NCBI GenBank assembly: GCA_022425845.1
Contig: JAKMEU010000030.1
Span: 1-6,426 of the forward strand
Direction of reading: 5' to 3'
Origin: Luminiphilus sp.
GTDB taxonomy: Bacteria > Pseudomonadota > Gammaproteobacteria > Pseudomonadales > Halieaceae
Length of the DNA: 6,426 nt
Each line of letters opens with the position of its first letter. Position 1 is the first letter of the stretch. Position numbers and translations under genes: made by a program. This document shows, piece by piece, positions 1 through 5,986 of the stretch. The notes under the pieces are model-generated. The model worked only from the letters and a program-made list of their open reading frames with translations. It searched no databases and was not told where the DNA came from.

Positions 1-1
1 G

Positions 2-472
2 CAGTTCCTGGTATGGGCCGTAAGCGATGCCATCGGCGGTGTGCCCTTGCAACGGGCCCAAATAATCAAGGGGTATGTCAAGGACGGAGAGCCCAACGAG
101 CGGGTATATGACGTTGCCTGTAGCGACGGGTTATCCGTTGATCCCGAGAGCCATCGCTGCCCTGACAACGGCGCGCGCGTGAGCCTTGCAGACTGTTCCA
201 TCACGCCCGACGTGGGCGCAGCCGAGCTGAAAACCGTTTGGCAGGATCCTGATTTTGAACCCGGACAGGAGGCTTTCTACTACGTCCGTGTTCTGGAAAA
301 TCCCACCTGTCGCTGGTCGACCTGGGATGCGGTCAAGGCCGGGGTAGCGCCCAGGGCCGACCTGCAAAAGACCCTTCAGGAGCGGGTATGGTCGTCACCT
401 ATCTGGTACAAAAAAGAGGCCTCGCCGCTACAGAAAGTCATTGATTCGGTTTCCGGGTTGACGGAATCCTGA
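2..472 (+). CDS. DUF3604 family protein, C-terminal part (5' end outside window)
   Basis: The reading frame is open from base 2 to a TGA at 470-472, giving 156 visible residues. The GTG at 41 is an internal valine, not a start, because the frame continues upstream as QFLVWAVSDAIGG. The tail carries the signature I associate with DUF3604: a YDVACSDG segment, an RCPDNGA segment, then FYYVRVLENPTCRWSTWDA and QERVWSSPIWY close to the end. Members are usually several hundred residues long, so most of the protein, including any signal peptide, is missing here. The biochemical role of DUF3604 is not established as far as I know, and I assign none. Four cysteines lie in the visible part (VACSD, HRCPD, ADCSI, PTCRW) and could be structural. 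The gene shares the strand of the selenoprotein downstream, but a 168-bp gap with its own promoter candidate argues against tight coupling. Confidence 0.85.
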   Translation, partial: QFLVWAVSDAIGGVPLQRAQIIKGYVKDGEPNERVYDVACSDGLSVDPESHRCPDNGARVSLADCSITPDVGAAELKTVWQDPDFEPGQEAFYYVRVLENPTCRWSTWDAVKAGVAPRADLQKTLQERVWSSPIWYKKEASPLQKVIDSVSGLTES

Positions 473-522
473 CGGCGGGCGACCCGCAGCTATCGAGGGG
501 TAGCGCTTGGGGCCGTCTTCGT

Positions 523-552
523 TTGTTGTTCCCCGAATCCCGGGCGTATAGT
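523..552 (+). promoter_or_regulatory. Putative sigma-70 promoter of the selenoprotein gene
   Basis: A TTGTTG -35 candidate at 523-528 is followed by 18 bp and a TATAGT -10 candidate at 547-552. Transcription would start near 559 and leave a leader of about 80 nt before the ATG at 641. The leader contains TGTCAGG twice (555-561 and 567-573) and the reverse complement CTGACA at 589-594, so a leader hairpin is possible. The call rests on motif match and position only. Confidence 0.45.
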
Positions 553-640
553 AGTGTCAGGCACGTTGTCAGGTGCCGTGATTTGTCTCTGACATCGACG
601 GGGGCACCGCGCAGGAAGAGGGCTTGAGGTAAACGGTGGC

Positions 641-1405
641 ATGAAGGCGGGTACTAAACTGGGGCTTTTAGCGTTCGTACTTGCTGTCGGTGCAGCTCTG
701 GTGTGGTTCCGCATGACGCGACTGGTCAGCCTGCCCGACGACCGTAGCGTGCTTGTCGTCGTATTTCTTGCCGCTGCAGCGATGGGGGTCGTGGCCTACT
801 TTAAAGGTACCAGCCTGCTGGGTGGCGTTCCTCCGGCGGCGGCCATTGTGATGGGTCTGTTTCTGCCCTTTACCATTGCCGTCAGCAAGCAGACGGTGGA
901 GGTCGACAAGGTGATCGCGTTGGGCGACAGCATTCCCCACTTCTCTGCCCTCGATGCCAGCGGTGAGCTGTTTGACTCGGATGTGCTACACGGGCATTTG
1001 GTGCTCATCAAATTCTTTAGAGCCCACTGGTGACCCTACTGTGTCGGCGAGTTGCGTCGACTCGAGGAACTTCGCGCGGAGTTTGACCAGCGCGGTGTAC
1101 AGGTCGTGACGGTCAGCACTGATTCGCCCGATGATATTGCCGCGGAGCGACATCTTCATGGTCTGCAGGCGGTCATGTTGTCCGATGTCCAACTCACCGT
1201 GACGGACGCTTTTGGTCTGCGCAATACCGGATTTCACTCCGCACCTTTATCCCACGAGTCTGTGGCGCTTCCCGTGCCGGCCACGTTGTTGGTAGACGCC
1301 GAGGGGCGGGTGCTGTGGTTGGATTTATCGAAGGATTATCAGCGTCGGTCTGATCCTGCAGTGGTACTGGCCGCCATGCGGGAGCACTTCGACACCCTTC
1401 GGTGA
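641..1405 (+). CDS. Selenoprotein: membrane-anchored peroxiredoxin/thioredoxin-like (AhpC/TSA-type) redoxin with Sec at residue 131
   Basis: One frame runs from ATG 641 to TGA 1403-1405 (254 residues) with an internal in-frame TGA at 1031-1033, read here as Sec. Residues 7-23, 37-54 and 64-82 are hydrophobic helices. A thioredoxin-fold domain follows from about residue 93: a beta strand (VLIKFF), then RAHW-U-PYC, so Sec131 and Cys134 form a UxxC pair where related proteins have CPYC. The helix after it (ELRRLEELRAEF), VVTVSTDSP (about 155-163) and a likely cis-proline at 213 (PVPAT) complete the fold, all beyond the UGA. The protein therefore makes sense only as one product. The family reduces peroxides or disulfides; the substrate here is unknown. 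With an inside N-terminus, three helices would place the redox domain in the periplasm (inference). A GAGG at 626-629 lies 11 nt before the ATG. The alternative, a frame interrupted by a nonsense mutation, is made unlikely by the motif, the hairpin and the local Sec genes. Confidence 0.9.
1031..1063 (+). promoter_or_regulatory. Sec UGA codon and candidate bacterial SECIS hairpin
   Basis: After the UGA (1031-1033), bases 1043-1049 pair with 1055-1061 (GUCGGCG with CGUCGAC, one G-U pair), leaving the 5-nt loop AGUUG at 1050-1054. Sixteen nt separate the UGA from the loop, and G is the second loop base. That matches the consensus I recall for bacterial SECIS elements: a short apical loop with G in its first two bases, 16-37 nt after the UGA. 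A competing fold pairs 1048-1052 with 1060-1064. SelB's C-terminal winged helices would bind this element. The bases also encode residues 135-141. Confidence 0.7.
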
Positions 1406-1451
1406 CTACTCCGGCCGTCTCGTGTCGCCAAAGTGCGTCGTACCCTGTGAC

Positions 1452-1661
1452 CTACGGTCCCGATTCGCCGTTTGCGGGCGAAAAAATCTGCTCAATGGGG
1501 ATGCCAAAGACCTCGGCGATTTTAAATGCCAGCGGCAAGCTGGGGTCGTATTTGCCTTTCTCAATGGCGTTGATGGTTTGCCGGGTAACGTCCAATTGGC
1601 AAGCCAGGTCCGCCTGAGTCCAGTCCCGTTCTGCCCTCAGCACTTTCAGCTTATTTTTCAT
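1452..1661 (-). CDS. Small XRE-family helix-turn-helix regulator (YozG-like size class)
   Basis: This 69-residue protein is almost entirely one DNA-binding domain. A basic start (MKNKLKVLRAER) leads into the HTH at about residues 15-38 (TQADLACQLDVTRQTINAIEKG), then the closing helices (LAFKIAEVFG, IEQIF) and a short tail. The QTINAIEKGKYDPS motif is typical of stand-alone XRE regulators that pair with a small membrane protein. It begins at ATG 1661 inside the stop of the gene above (ATGA, 4-nt overlap), which implies translational coupling. It ends at a TAG 46 bp from the convergent selenoprotein gene. It probably represses its own promoter through the two palindromes near 2103-2161 (inference from position). 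No ligand-binding domain is present, so any signal may come through the membrane partner. Confidence 0.88.
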   Translation of the reverse strand: MKNKLKVLRAERDWTQADLACQLDVTRQTINAIEKGKYDPSLPLAFKIAEVFGIPIEQIFSPANGESGP

Positions 1662-2080
1662 TCGCTTGTCCGTGCTGCCCAGAGACCCGCCACTGACAGG
1701 ATGTAGGTAATGCCCATGACGAATAGCGTATTCGTGGGGTGGGACTCACTGAGTAGATGCACCGTGGGCAGGCTGCCGTAGATTACGGTAAAAATCATAG
1801 TGACGCCCAGGGTTAAAGCCATGGCCTCCAGGTGGGTTTGCCGCTGAAGTTCATCCATGCGCTTTAAAAGCCTAAAAAAGGCAAAGAGCATCATGGCGCC
1901 TGCCAGTAGGTTGACCCCGATGGCAAACCCAGTTGCCAAGCCATCATAGTCCCACCACTTCTGCGGCCCAAAGGTGAGGAGGGCGGTGCTTGCCACCCAG
2001 GTGGCTGTGGAGATAAAAACTTCCCGCGTACTTCGCTTGATACCGCGTTCCAAGTTGCTCGAGTCTTTAGATACGTTCAT
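1658..2080 (-). CDS. Four-helix membrane protein of unknown function, partner of the XRE regulator
   Basis: I do not recognise a named family. The 140 residues hold four hydrophobic segments at about 21-39, 47-72, 88-106 and 118-137, which predicts an inner-membrane protein with both ends on the same side. The basic head (LERGIKRSTRE) and the charged loop after helix 2 (RLLKRMDELQRQ) suggest that both ends face the cytoplasm. The start is ATG 2080, with AAGAGG on the minus strand at 2095-2090, 9 nt upstream. The gene is first in a two-gene unit and overlaps the regulator gene by 4 nt. Small membrane proteins encoded with a short XRE regulator are a recurrent pairing in bacteria. Sensing or controlling the regulator is plausible but unproven. 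Confidence 0.75.
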   Translation of the reverse strand: MNVSKDSSNLERGIKRSTREVFISTATWVASTALLTFGPQKWWDYDGLATGFAIGVNLLAGAMMLFAFFRLLKRMDELQRQTHLEAMALTLGVTMIFTVIYGSLPTVHLLSESHPTNTLFVMGITYILSVAGLWAARTSE

Positions 2081-2102
2081 TAAGGACTGCCTCTTTTACA
2101 TA

Positions 2103-2122
2103 ATGTATAGCATGCTTTACAT
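2103..2122. promoter_or_regulatory. Operator candidate 1 (20-bp palindrome)
   Basis: ATGTATAGCATGCTTTACAT is a palindrome with a single mismatched pair. It covers the -10 candidate of the XRE unit. Its 16-bp core (2105-2120) resembles the palindrome at 2146-2161. A binding site for the XRE dimer encoded downstream is the natural reading (inference). A further half-site, TTTACAT, sits at 2095-2101. Confidence 0.55.
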
Positions 2123-2132
2123 TTTAGACCAA
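2104..2132 (-). promoter_or_regulatory. Putative promoter of the membrane protein/XRE unit
   Basis: On the minus strand a TTGGTC -35 candidate (2132-2127) is followed by 17 bp and a TATACA -10 candidate (2109-2104). The start would be near 2097 and the leader about 17 nt. A second possibility is TTTACT (2150-2145), 18 bp, then TAAAAT (2126-2121). Both overlap the palindromes described separately. The stretch 2092-2170 is strongly AT-rich in otherwise GC-rich DNA. Confidence 0.5.
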
Positions 2133-2145
2133 TTTAATAATGAAA

Positions 2146-2161
2146 GTAAAGCGTCCTTTAC
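2146..2161. promoter_or_regulatory. Operator candidate 2 (GTAAAG-N4-CTTTAC)
   Basis: This is a perfect 6-bp inverted repeat around four bases, with the same GTA(A/T)AG...CTTTAC arms as operator candidate 1. The two centres (2112.5 and 2153.5) are 41 bp apart, close to four helical turns, which would allow dimers on one face of the DNA. A T7 run follows on the plus strand, but no plus-strand transcript is expected here, so a terminator is less likely. Confidence 0.5.
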
Positions 2162-2227
2162 ATTTTTTTGGTGGAGCTTCCCTACGGCCGGGGTATCGGT
2201 ACGGTGCGGGCTTCGGGGGCTGGGGCA

Positions 2228-2290
2228 ACGGCGCCTGTGATCACCGGCTGAAAGGCGGGGGTGACCGGCTCGAGGGCAAGTGTTACCGGC
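2228..2290 (-). repeat. Three imperfect 21-bp units downstream of tRNA-Sec
   Basis: On the minus strand the units 2290-2270, 2269-2249 and 2248-2228 each begin GCCGGT and are exactly 21 bp. They diverge in the second half. In one frame they read as heptads beginning PVT or PVI (PVTLALE, PVTPAFQ, PVITGAV), followed by a Pro/Ala-rich tail to a TAG at 2184-2182. An in-frame TAA at 2295-2293 and the lack of a start or ribosome site argue against a gene. They may be a decayed 3' end of a coding sequence or a chance repeat. Confidence 0.4.
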
Positions 2291-2297
2291 GGTTAGG

Positions 2298-2391
2298 TGG
2301 CGGAAGAGGTAGGAGTCGAACCCACCAGGCGCTTTGTCAGCCCCTCACTGGTTTTGAAGACCAGGCACCCCACCGGGGACGTCGCTCTTCC
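2298..2391 (-). tRNA. selC: tRNA-Sec (anticodon UCA)
   Basis: Read on the minus strand from 2391, the gene begins GGAAGAGC and ends CTCTTCC, G73 and an encoded CCA (2300-2298). It is 94 nt long including CCA. The D arm is CGTCCC-CGGT-GGGGTG, a 6-bp stem with a 4-nt loop as in E. coli tRNA-Sec. The anticodon arm is CTGGT-CTTCAAA-ACCAG, with UCA at 2357-2355. The long variable arm pairs AGGGGCT with AGCGCCT across one G-G mismatch. The T arm is GTGGG-TTCGACT-CCTAC. Only 12 nt lie between the T loop and G73, against 13 in E. coli. This leaves a 7-bp acceptor stem on a 5-bp T stem, with C8 unpaired (facing C if read as 8/4). The 5' end lies 6 nt after the selB stop, so the tRNA is probably cut from the selAB transcript. 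No clear terminator follows. Confidence 0.96.
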
Positions 2392-2397
2392 GTTGTA

Positions 2398-4356
2398 CTA
2401 GGGCTCAGCACCCAATAGCTGGGGCACGTTATCACGCTTGAGCAGCACACGAACATTGCCTTCTCTTCGCGTCAGGCGCAGCCGGTCAAAATATTCAAGA
2501 ATTTCTACTGTTAGATTGCGACCGGTGGCAAAGCGCTTTTTGAGGTTGCCCACAGACAGTGCTTCCCCTGCCTCACCGGCCGCCACCAGGCGGTGGTAGT
2601 AATGGAGAAGTTGCTGGGGCAGGGCGTAGCGATGGTCATTGAGTTGGTGCAACTCACCGCGTCCCAGAGCAATGTGGAAGGCTTGCTGTGCGGCATGCGC
2701 TGGCAGGCCCGTTTGCGCCAGTAATTCAGAGAGCAAGGGCAGGGTGTCATGATGTTGTTGCAACTGTCCCCGAAGGGCGCTCCAGTGATCCAGTGCCTCT
2801 TTTGACTTGGCTGGCACGAAGTTCTTGCGACTGATGTGACCGTCCCGGAGCGCGAGATACCCCTTGCGCAATTGCGCTTCTACGACGGCCCGTCCCAGGT
2901 GGAGCTCAAAAGCAGAGCCCATGTGGGCCTCCAGAACGCTGACTTTGACGCCGGACAACTCGGCATTGGACTGGTGCCAATCTGCGACAAAGCCCTCGAG
3001 CCAGCGCTCGACAGCGGCCCAACGTGTTTCTGCAATGGCCCATTGCCTACCGTCCCGTTGGAATGCCCGCGTGCCCGCGGGAAGAGGGAGTCGGTCCGGC
3101 ATCGAGGGTTGATTACGGATTGCCCCGAAGCGCGTCAGGTCAACCGCGCGCCCACGCTCCAGGAGATTTTTCAATGCTTCCTCGGGGTCCGGTATTTGCT
3201 GGGCGCCAAGCCAGTCCAATCGGTCTGCCCGTGACTTGCCAAACTTGGGTCCCTCGGGATCGAGTACCCTGCCGCCGCCCAGAATCAAGGTTTCACCCTG
3301 ATCACGAATCAGGAAAAGTTCTCCCCATACGGTGCTGACGGGTGCTTCCAACAGAAGCTGGACAAGGCATGAGGCGCCAGCTCCGATCGAACCATCCGCA
3401 CCCGAGACGATGGCAACGCGCGCCGCCAACCGTTTCGCGCCCAAATACAGCTTCACTGGTGCCATGTGTTTCAGGGCAAAGGGGGCGCTGGCTAACACGG
3501 TAATCAGGGCATCTATTCGTATTGTCGGGTCCAAACTCCCGGGGGCAACCAGCCAATCGCCGCGGCTAATTTCCGCCAGTGAGATTTTCCCGGCCAAGCC
3601 CAGCGCCACCCGCTGGCCTGCGTTGGCACTCTCCACCTCCTGGTTGTTGGCGCGGAGATGGCGGACACGTACCTCCCGCCCCAGGGGCAGAAGCTTGAGC
3701 CGATCGCCCAGGCCAATCCGGCCGGCGCTGGCAGTGCCGGTAACAACCAGACCCACGCCACTGACATTAAAGCTTCGATCAATTGAAAGCCTGAAGTGGC
3801 CACTGCACGGAGGTCTCGCAGCGTCCATTGCGGCGGACAGCAAATAGGATTTCAGCGTATCCAGGCCCTGGCCGGATTGGCTGGAGACTTCAAAGATGGG
3901 GGGGGCGGGCCAGCGTTGCCTGAGAAGGAGCCCGTCCAATTGCTGCCTTACCACGTCAATCTGGCTCGCCTCTACGCGGTCTACCTTGCTGATCACCACG
4001 ACCAGCCGCTGAACGCCCAGGATTGCAAGCACATCGATATGCTCAAGGGTTTGGGGCATGGGGCCGTCGTCGGCAGCAACGACCAGCAGACCCATATCGA
4101 TGCCACCAATGCCCGAAATCATCGTATTGATAAAGCGTCGGTGGCCGGGTACGTCGATAAAGCCCAGGGCGTTGGCCGATGGCGACCTATCGGGCGCGGC
4201 TGACGGGGTTTGGCCTGGCGCCAGATAGGCGTAACCTAGATTGATGGATAGTCCCCGCTCGATTTCTTCCGCGAGGGTATCGGTCTCAATCCCCGTCAGT
4301 GCCCTGACCAGCGCAGTTTTTCCGTGGTCTACGTGCCCTGCGGTGGCAATAATCAC
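2398..4356 (-). CDS. selB: Selenocysteine-specific translation elongation factor SelB
   Basis: SelB carries Sec-tRNA-Sec to ribosomes paused at a UGA next to a SECIS hairpin. The 652 residues show a GTPase domain with G1 GHVDHGKT (7-14), G2 in ERGLSINLGYAYL (about 32-45), G3 DVPGH (68-72), an SKVD G4 (123-126) and a G5-like SSQSGQG (158-164). EF-Tu-like beta-barrel domains follow (SIDRSFNVSGVGLVVTGT; NAGQRVALGLAG). The C-terminal half is winged-helix, ending in GRNLTVEILEYFDRLRLTRR (about 611-630), which aligns with the RNA-binding wing of E. coli SelB. That protein is about 614 residues. Part of the extra length here is a Pro/Ser/Ala-rich insertion at about 47-62 between G2 and G3. The G2 position usually held by Thr is Ser37. 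The start is GTG 4356, overlapping the selA stop by 4 nt (GTGA). The TAG at 2400-2398 abuts selC. Confidence 0.97.
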   Translation of the reverse strand: MIIATAGHVDHGKTALVRALTGIETDTLAEEIERGLSINLGYAYLAPGQTPSAAPDRSPSANALGFIDVPGHRRFINTMISGIGGIDMGLLVVAADDGPMPQTLEHIDVLAILGVQRLVVVISKVDRVEASQIDVVRQQLDGLLLRQRWPAPPIFEVSSQSGQGLDTLKSYLLSAAMDAARPPCSGHFRLSIDRSFNVSGVGLVVTGTASAGRIGLGDRLKLLPLGREVRVRHLRANNQEVESANAGQRVALGLAGKISLAEISRGDWLVAPGSLDPTIRIDALITVLASAPFALKHMAPVKLYLGAKRLAARVAIVSGADGSIGAGASCLVQLLLEAPVSTVWGELFLIRDQGETLILGGGRVLDPEGPKFGKSRADRLDWLGAQQIPDPEEALKNLLERGRAVDLTRFGAIRNQPSMPDRLPLPAGTRAFQRDGRQWAIAETRWAAVERWLEGFVADWHQSNAELSGVKVSVLEAHMGSAFELHLGRAVVEAQLRKGYLALRDGHISRKNFVPAKSKEALDHWSALRGQLQQHHDTLPLLSELLAQTGLPAHAAQQAFHIALGRGELHQLNDHRYALPQQLLHYYHRLVAAGEAGEALSVGNLKKRFATGRNLTVEILEYFDRLRLTRREGNVRVLLKRDNVPQLLGAEP

Positions 4357-5759
4357 AGCTCAAGCTCACGCAGCTGCGCCACGAGTTGGGTCGCATCCTC
4401 ATCTTCAAGGCAGCGCAGGTCCAGCCAGAGCGCGCCGTCGTGGATACGGCCTATCACGGGTCTTGGCAGCTGCCTAAATGCGCTGCTCAGCTGGCGTAGT
4501 TCACGGTCGTCCCCGGATAAAGGCGCCAGGGTTATGGCACTACTGGGAAGGGTTTCGACGGGCAGCGAGCCGCTGCCAATTTGGCTGTGCGCGGCTTCGA
4601 TGCCAACGCTGTAATCGCCGCCCAGCACAGCCTCGAAGGCGGGTTGTACTGCTTTTGCCACGGCGCGGATATCGTGGGCGTCGCGGGTAATCAGCCGGAG
4701 TGTTGGCAGGGTTTCCCTCAATTTTTCCGGGTGGCTGTACAGTTTCAGGGTTTCTGCCAGGGCGGCGAGGGTCATTTTATCGAGACGCAGCGCGCGTTTG
4801 AGCGGGTTGGCCTTGAGTTGTGCGATGAGATCTGCGCGTCCGGCCACCAGACCCGCCTGCGGCCCCCCCAGCAACTTGTCGCCACTGAAGGTCACGAGAT
4901 CCGCCCCGTTACTGATGGCATCGGCCACCGTGGGTTCCTCAGGCAGGCCCAGTGCCCCGAAATCGATGAGGTTGCCGCTGCCCAGGTCAATCATGAACGG
5001 CAATCCGTGGTGCCCGGCAATACGCGCCAATTCTTTTTCCCCGGGACGTGCCGTGAACCCTTCAATACGGTAATTGCTGGTATGGACTTTCATGAGCAGC
5101 GCCGTTTCGCCATCGATTGCGGCTTCATAGTCTTTGGCGTGGGTCCGGTTGGTGGCGCCTACCTCTTTCAGCAAGCACCCCGCGCGGGTCATTATCTCGG
5201 GTACCCTGAAGGAGCCGCCAATCTCTACCAGCTCACCTCGTGAGACCAATACCTTACGGTCCATCGCCAGAGTGTTGAGTGCGAGCAATACAGCGGCGGC
5301 ATTGTTGTTAACCGCCGTTGCTGCCTCAGCTCCGGTCAGTTCACAGAGCATAGCTTCAACGTGGGATTCTCGATCGCCCCGTTTTCCCGAGTCCAGGTCA
5401 AACTCCAGGTTGCTCGCGCGGGTGGCCACGGCGGTGACCGCCGCAATAGCGGACTCCGGAAGATGGGCGCGTCCCAAATTACTGTGCAGGACGATACCGG
5501 TCAGGTTAAACACAGGTTTTAGCGTCGATGCTGAGCGCACTGTGAGCTTGGTGGCGACGGCTTCCCTGATACCTTGCGCGCCCAGATCAGGGCTGCCACC
5601 CGACGTAATGCTGTCCCGCAAATCCGAGAGGTGCTCCCGAAGCGCCTCCGTCACGCGACCATGACCCCATTGATCCACGTCTGCCGTCATCGTCTCAAGC
5701 AGGGTGCTGACGGCAGGTAACTGGCGTAGCTGGGCTTGCTGTCGGTCTTGATCACTCAA
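4353..5759 (-). CDS. selA: L-seryl-tRNA(Sec) selenium transferase SelA
   Basis: SelA is a PLP enzyme that turns Ser-tRNA-Sec into Sec-tRNA-Sec using selenophosphate. At 468 residues it has the usual length for bacterial SelA and aligns with the E. coli protein almost throughout. Visible landmarks are the N-terminal tRNA-binding part (LRQLPAVSTLLE), GIVLHSNLGRAHL (88-100), NNNAAAVLLALN (151-162), RGELVEIGGSFR (174-185), MKVHTSNY (223-230) and DLGSGNL (258-264). The PLP lysine is Lys295 in FSGDKLLGGPQAG, the same number as in E. coli. The C-terminal part contains SQIGSGSLPVE (392-402) and PVIGRIHDGALWLDLRCLEDE. The start is TTG 5759: an in-frame TAA lies at 5765-5763, and the next strong candidates would remove conserved residues. 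No Shine-Dalgarno motif precedes it, so initiation may be weak. It is the first gene of selA-selB-selC. Confidence 0.97.
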   Translation of the reverse strand: MSDQDRQQAQLRQLPAVSTLLETMTADVDQWGHGRVTEALREHLSDLRDSITSGGSPDLGAQGIREAVATKLTVRSASTLKPVFNLTGIVLHSNLGRAHLPESAIAAVTAVATRASNLEFDLDSGKRGDRESHVEAMLCELTGAEAATAVNNNAAAVLLALNTLAMDRKVLVSRGELVEIGGSFRVPEIMTRAGCLLKEVGATNRTHAKDYEAAIDGETALLMKVHTSNYRIEGFTARPGEKELARIAGHHGLPFMIDLGSGNLIDFGALGLPEEPTVADAISNGADLVTFSGDKLLGGPQAGLVAGRADLIAQLKANPLKRALRLDKMTLAALAETLKLYSHPEKLRETLPTLRLITRDAHDIRAVAKAVQPAFEAVLGGDYSVGIEAAHSQIGSGSLPVETLPSSAITLAPLSGDDRELRQLSSAFRQLPRPVIGRIHDGALWLDLRCLEDEDATQLVAQLRELEL

Positions 5760-5884
5760 AGTTTATTTAATCATGGCTGCCTGGCTGGCCATGTTAGCGG
5801 TTATCGGTGTTCTGTTGACAGGGGCCGCCGCCGATTCGTTGGGTAGGCTTCTGGGCGTTTACACATGCCCGCTGGTGATGCCGT

Positions 5885-5900
5885 GAACCCGCCCGGGTTC
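5885..5900. promoter_or_regulatory. Palindrome in the selA/carboxyltransferase divergent intergenic region
   Basis: GAACCCG and CGGGTTC form a perfect 7-bp inverted repeat around two bases. It lies 125 bp upstream of selA and about 130 bp upstream of the carboxyltransferase gene, where an operator for either could sit. No T-run follows on either strand, so it is not a standard terminator. I see no gene in the 271 bp between 5760 and 6030 and no convincing minus-strand promoter for selA. Confidence 0.3.
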
Positions 5901-5986
5901 TACAGCAGCCTCGCAAAACCAGGGCGCGCAGCGGGTTTCGGTGGCGGCCTCATCCGGGCGCTTTCGGCCAGCAAACAATGGGTAAC

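Noticed and set aside
475..487. GC-rich hairpin GCGGG-CGA-CCCGC just after the DUF3604 stop.
   Set aside because: It has no U-tract, so I cannot call it an intrinsic terminator.
1466..1488. TTCGCC...GGCGAA hairpin next to a run of A's near the convergent gene ends.
   Set aside because: The A-run is a T-run only on the minus strand and lies before the hairpin in that direction. It is also inside the XRE coding sequence.
2146..2169. Inverted repeat GTAAAG-N4-CTTTAC followed by seven T's, which could be a plus-strand terminator.
   Set aside because: The stem is short and AT-rich, no plus-strand gene lies just upstream, and a related palindrome 41 bp away fits an operator pair better.
2298..2391. 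Selenocysteine tRNA as an integration site for a mobile element (attL/attR).
   Set aside because: No integrase gene and no repeat of the tRNA 3' end is visible in the window.
5773..5985. A small plus-strand frame (ATG 5773, TGA 5884-5886, then open to TAA 5983) that looks like a signal peptide and could be a second selenoprotein.
   Set aside because: There is no ribosome site, no recognisable fold or redox motif around the UGA, and the palindrome at the UGA is too close to fit a SECIS. The hydrophobic run is short and probably chance.
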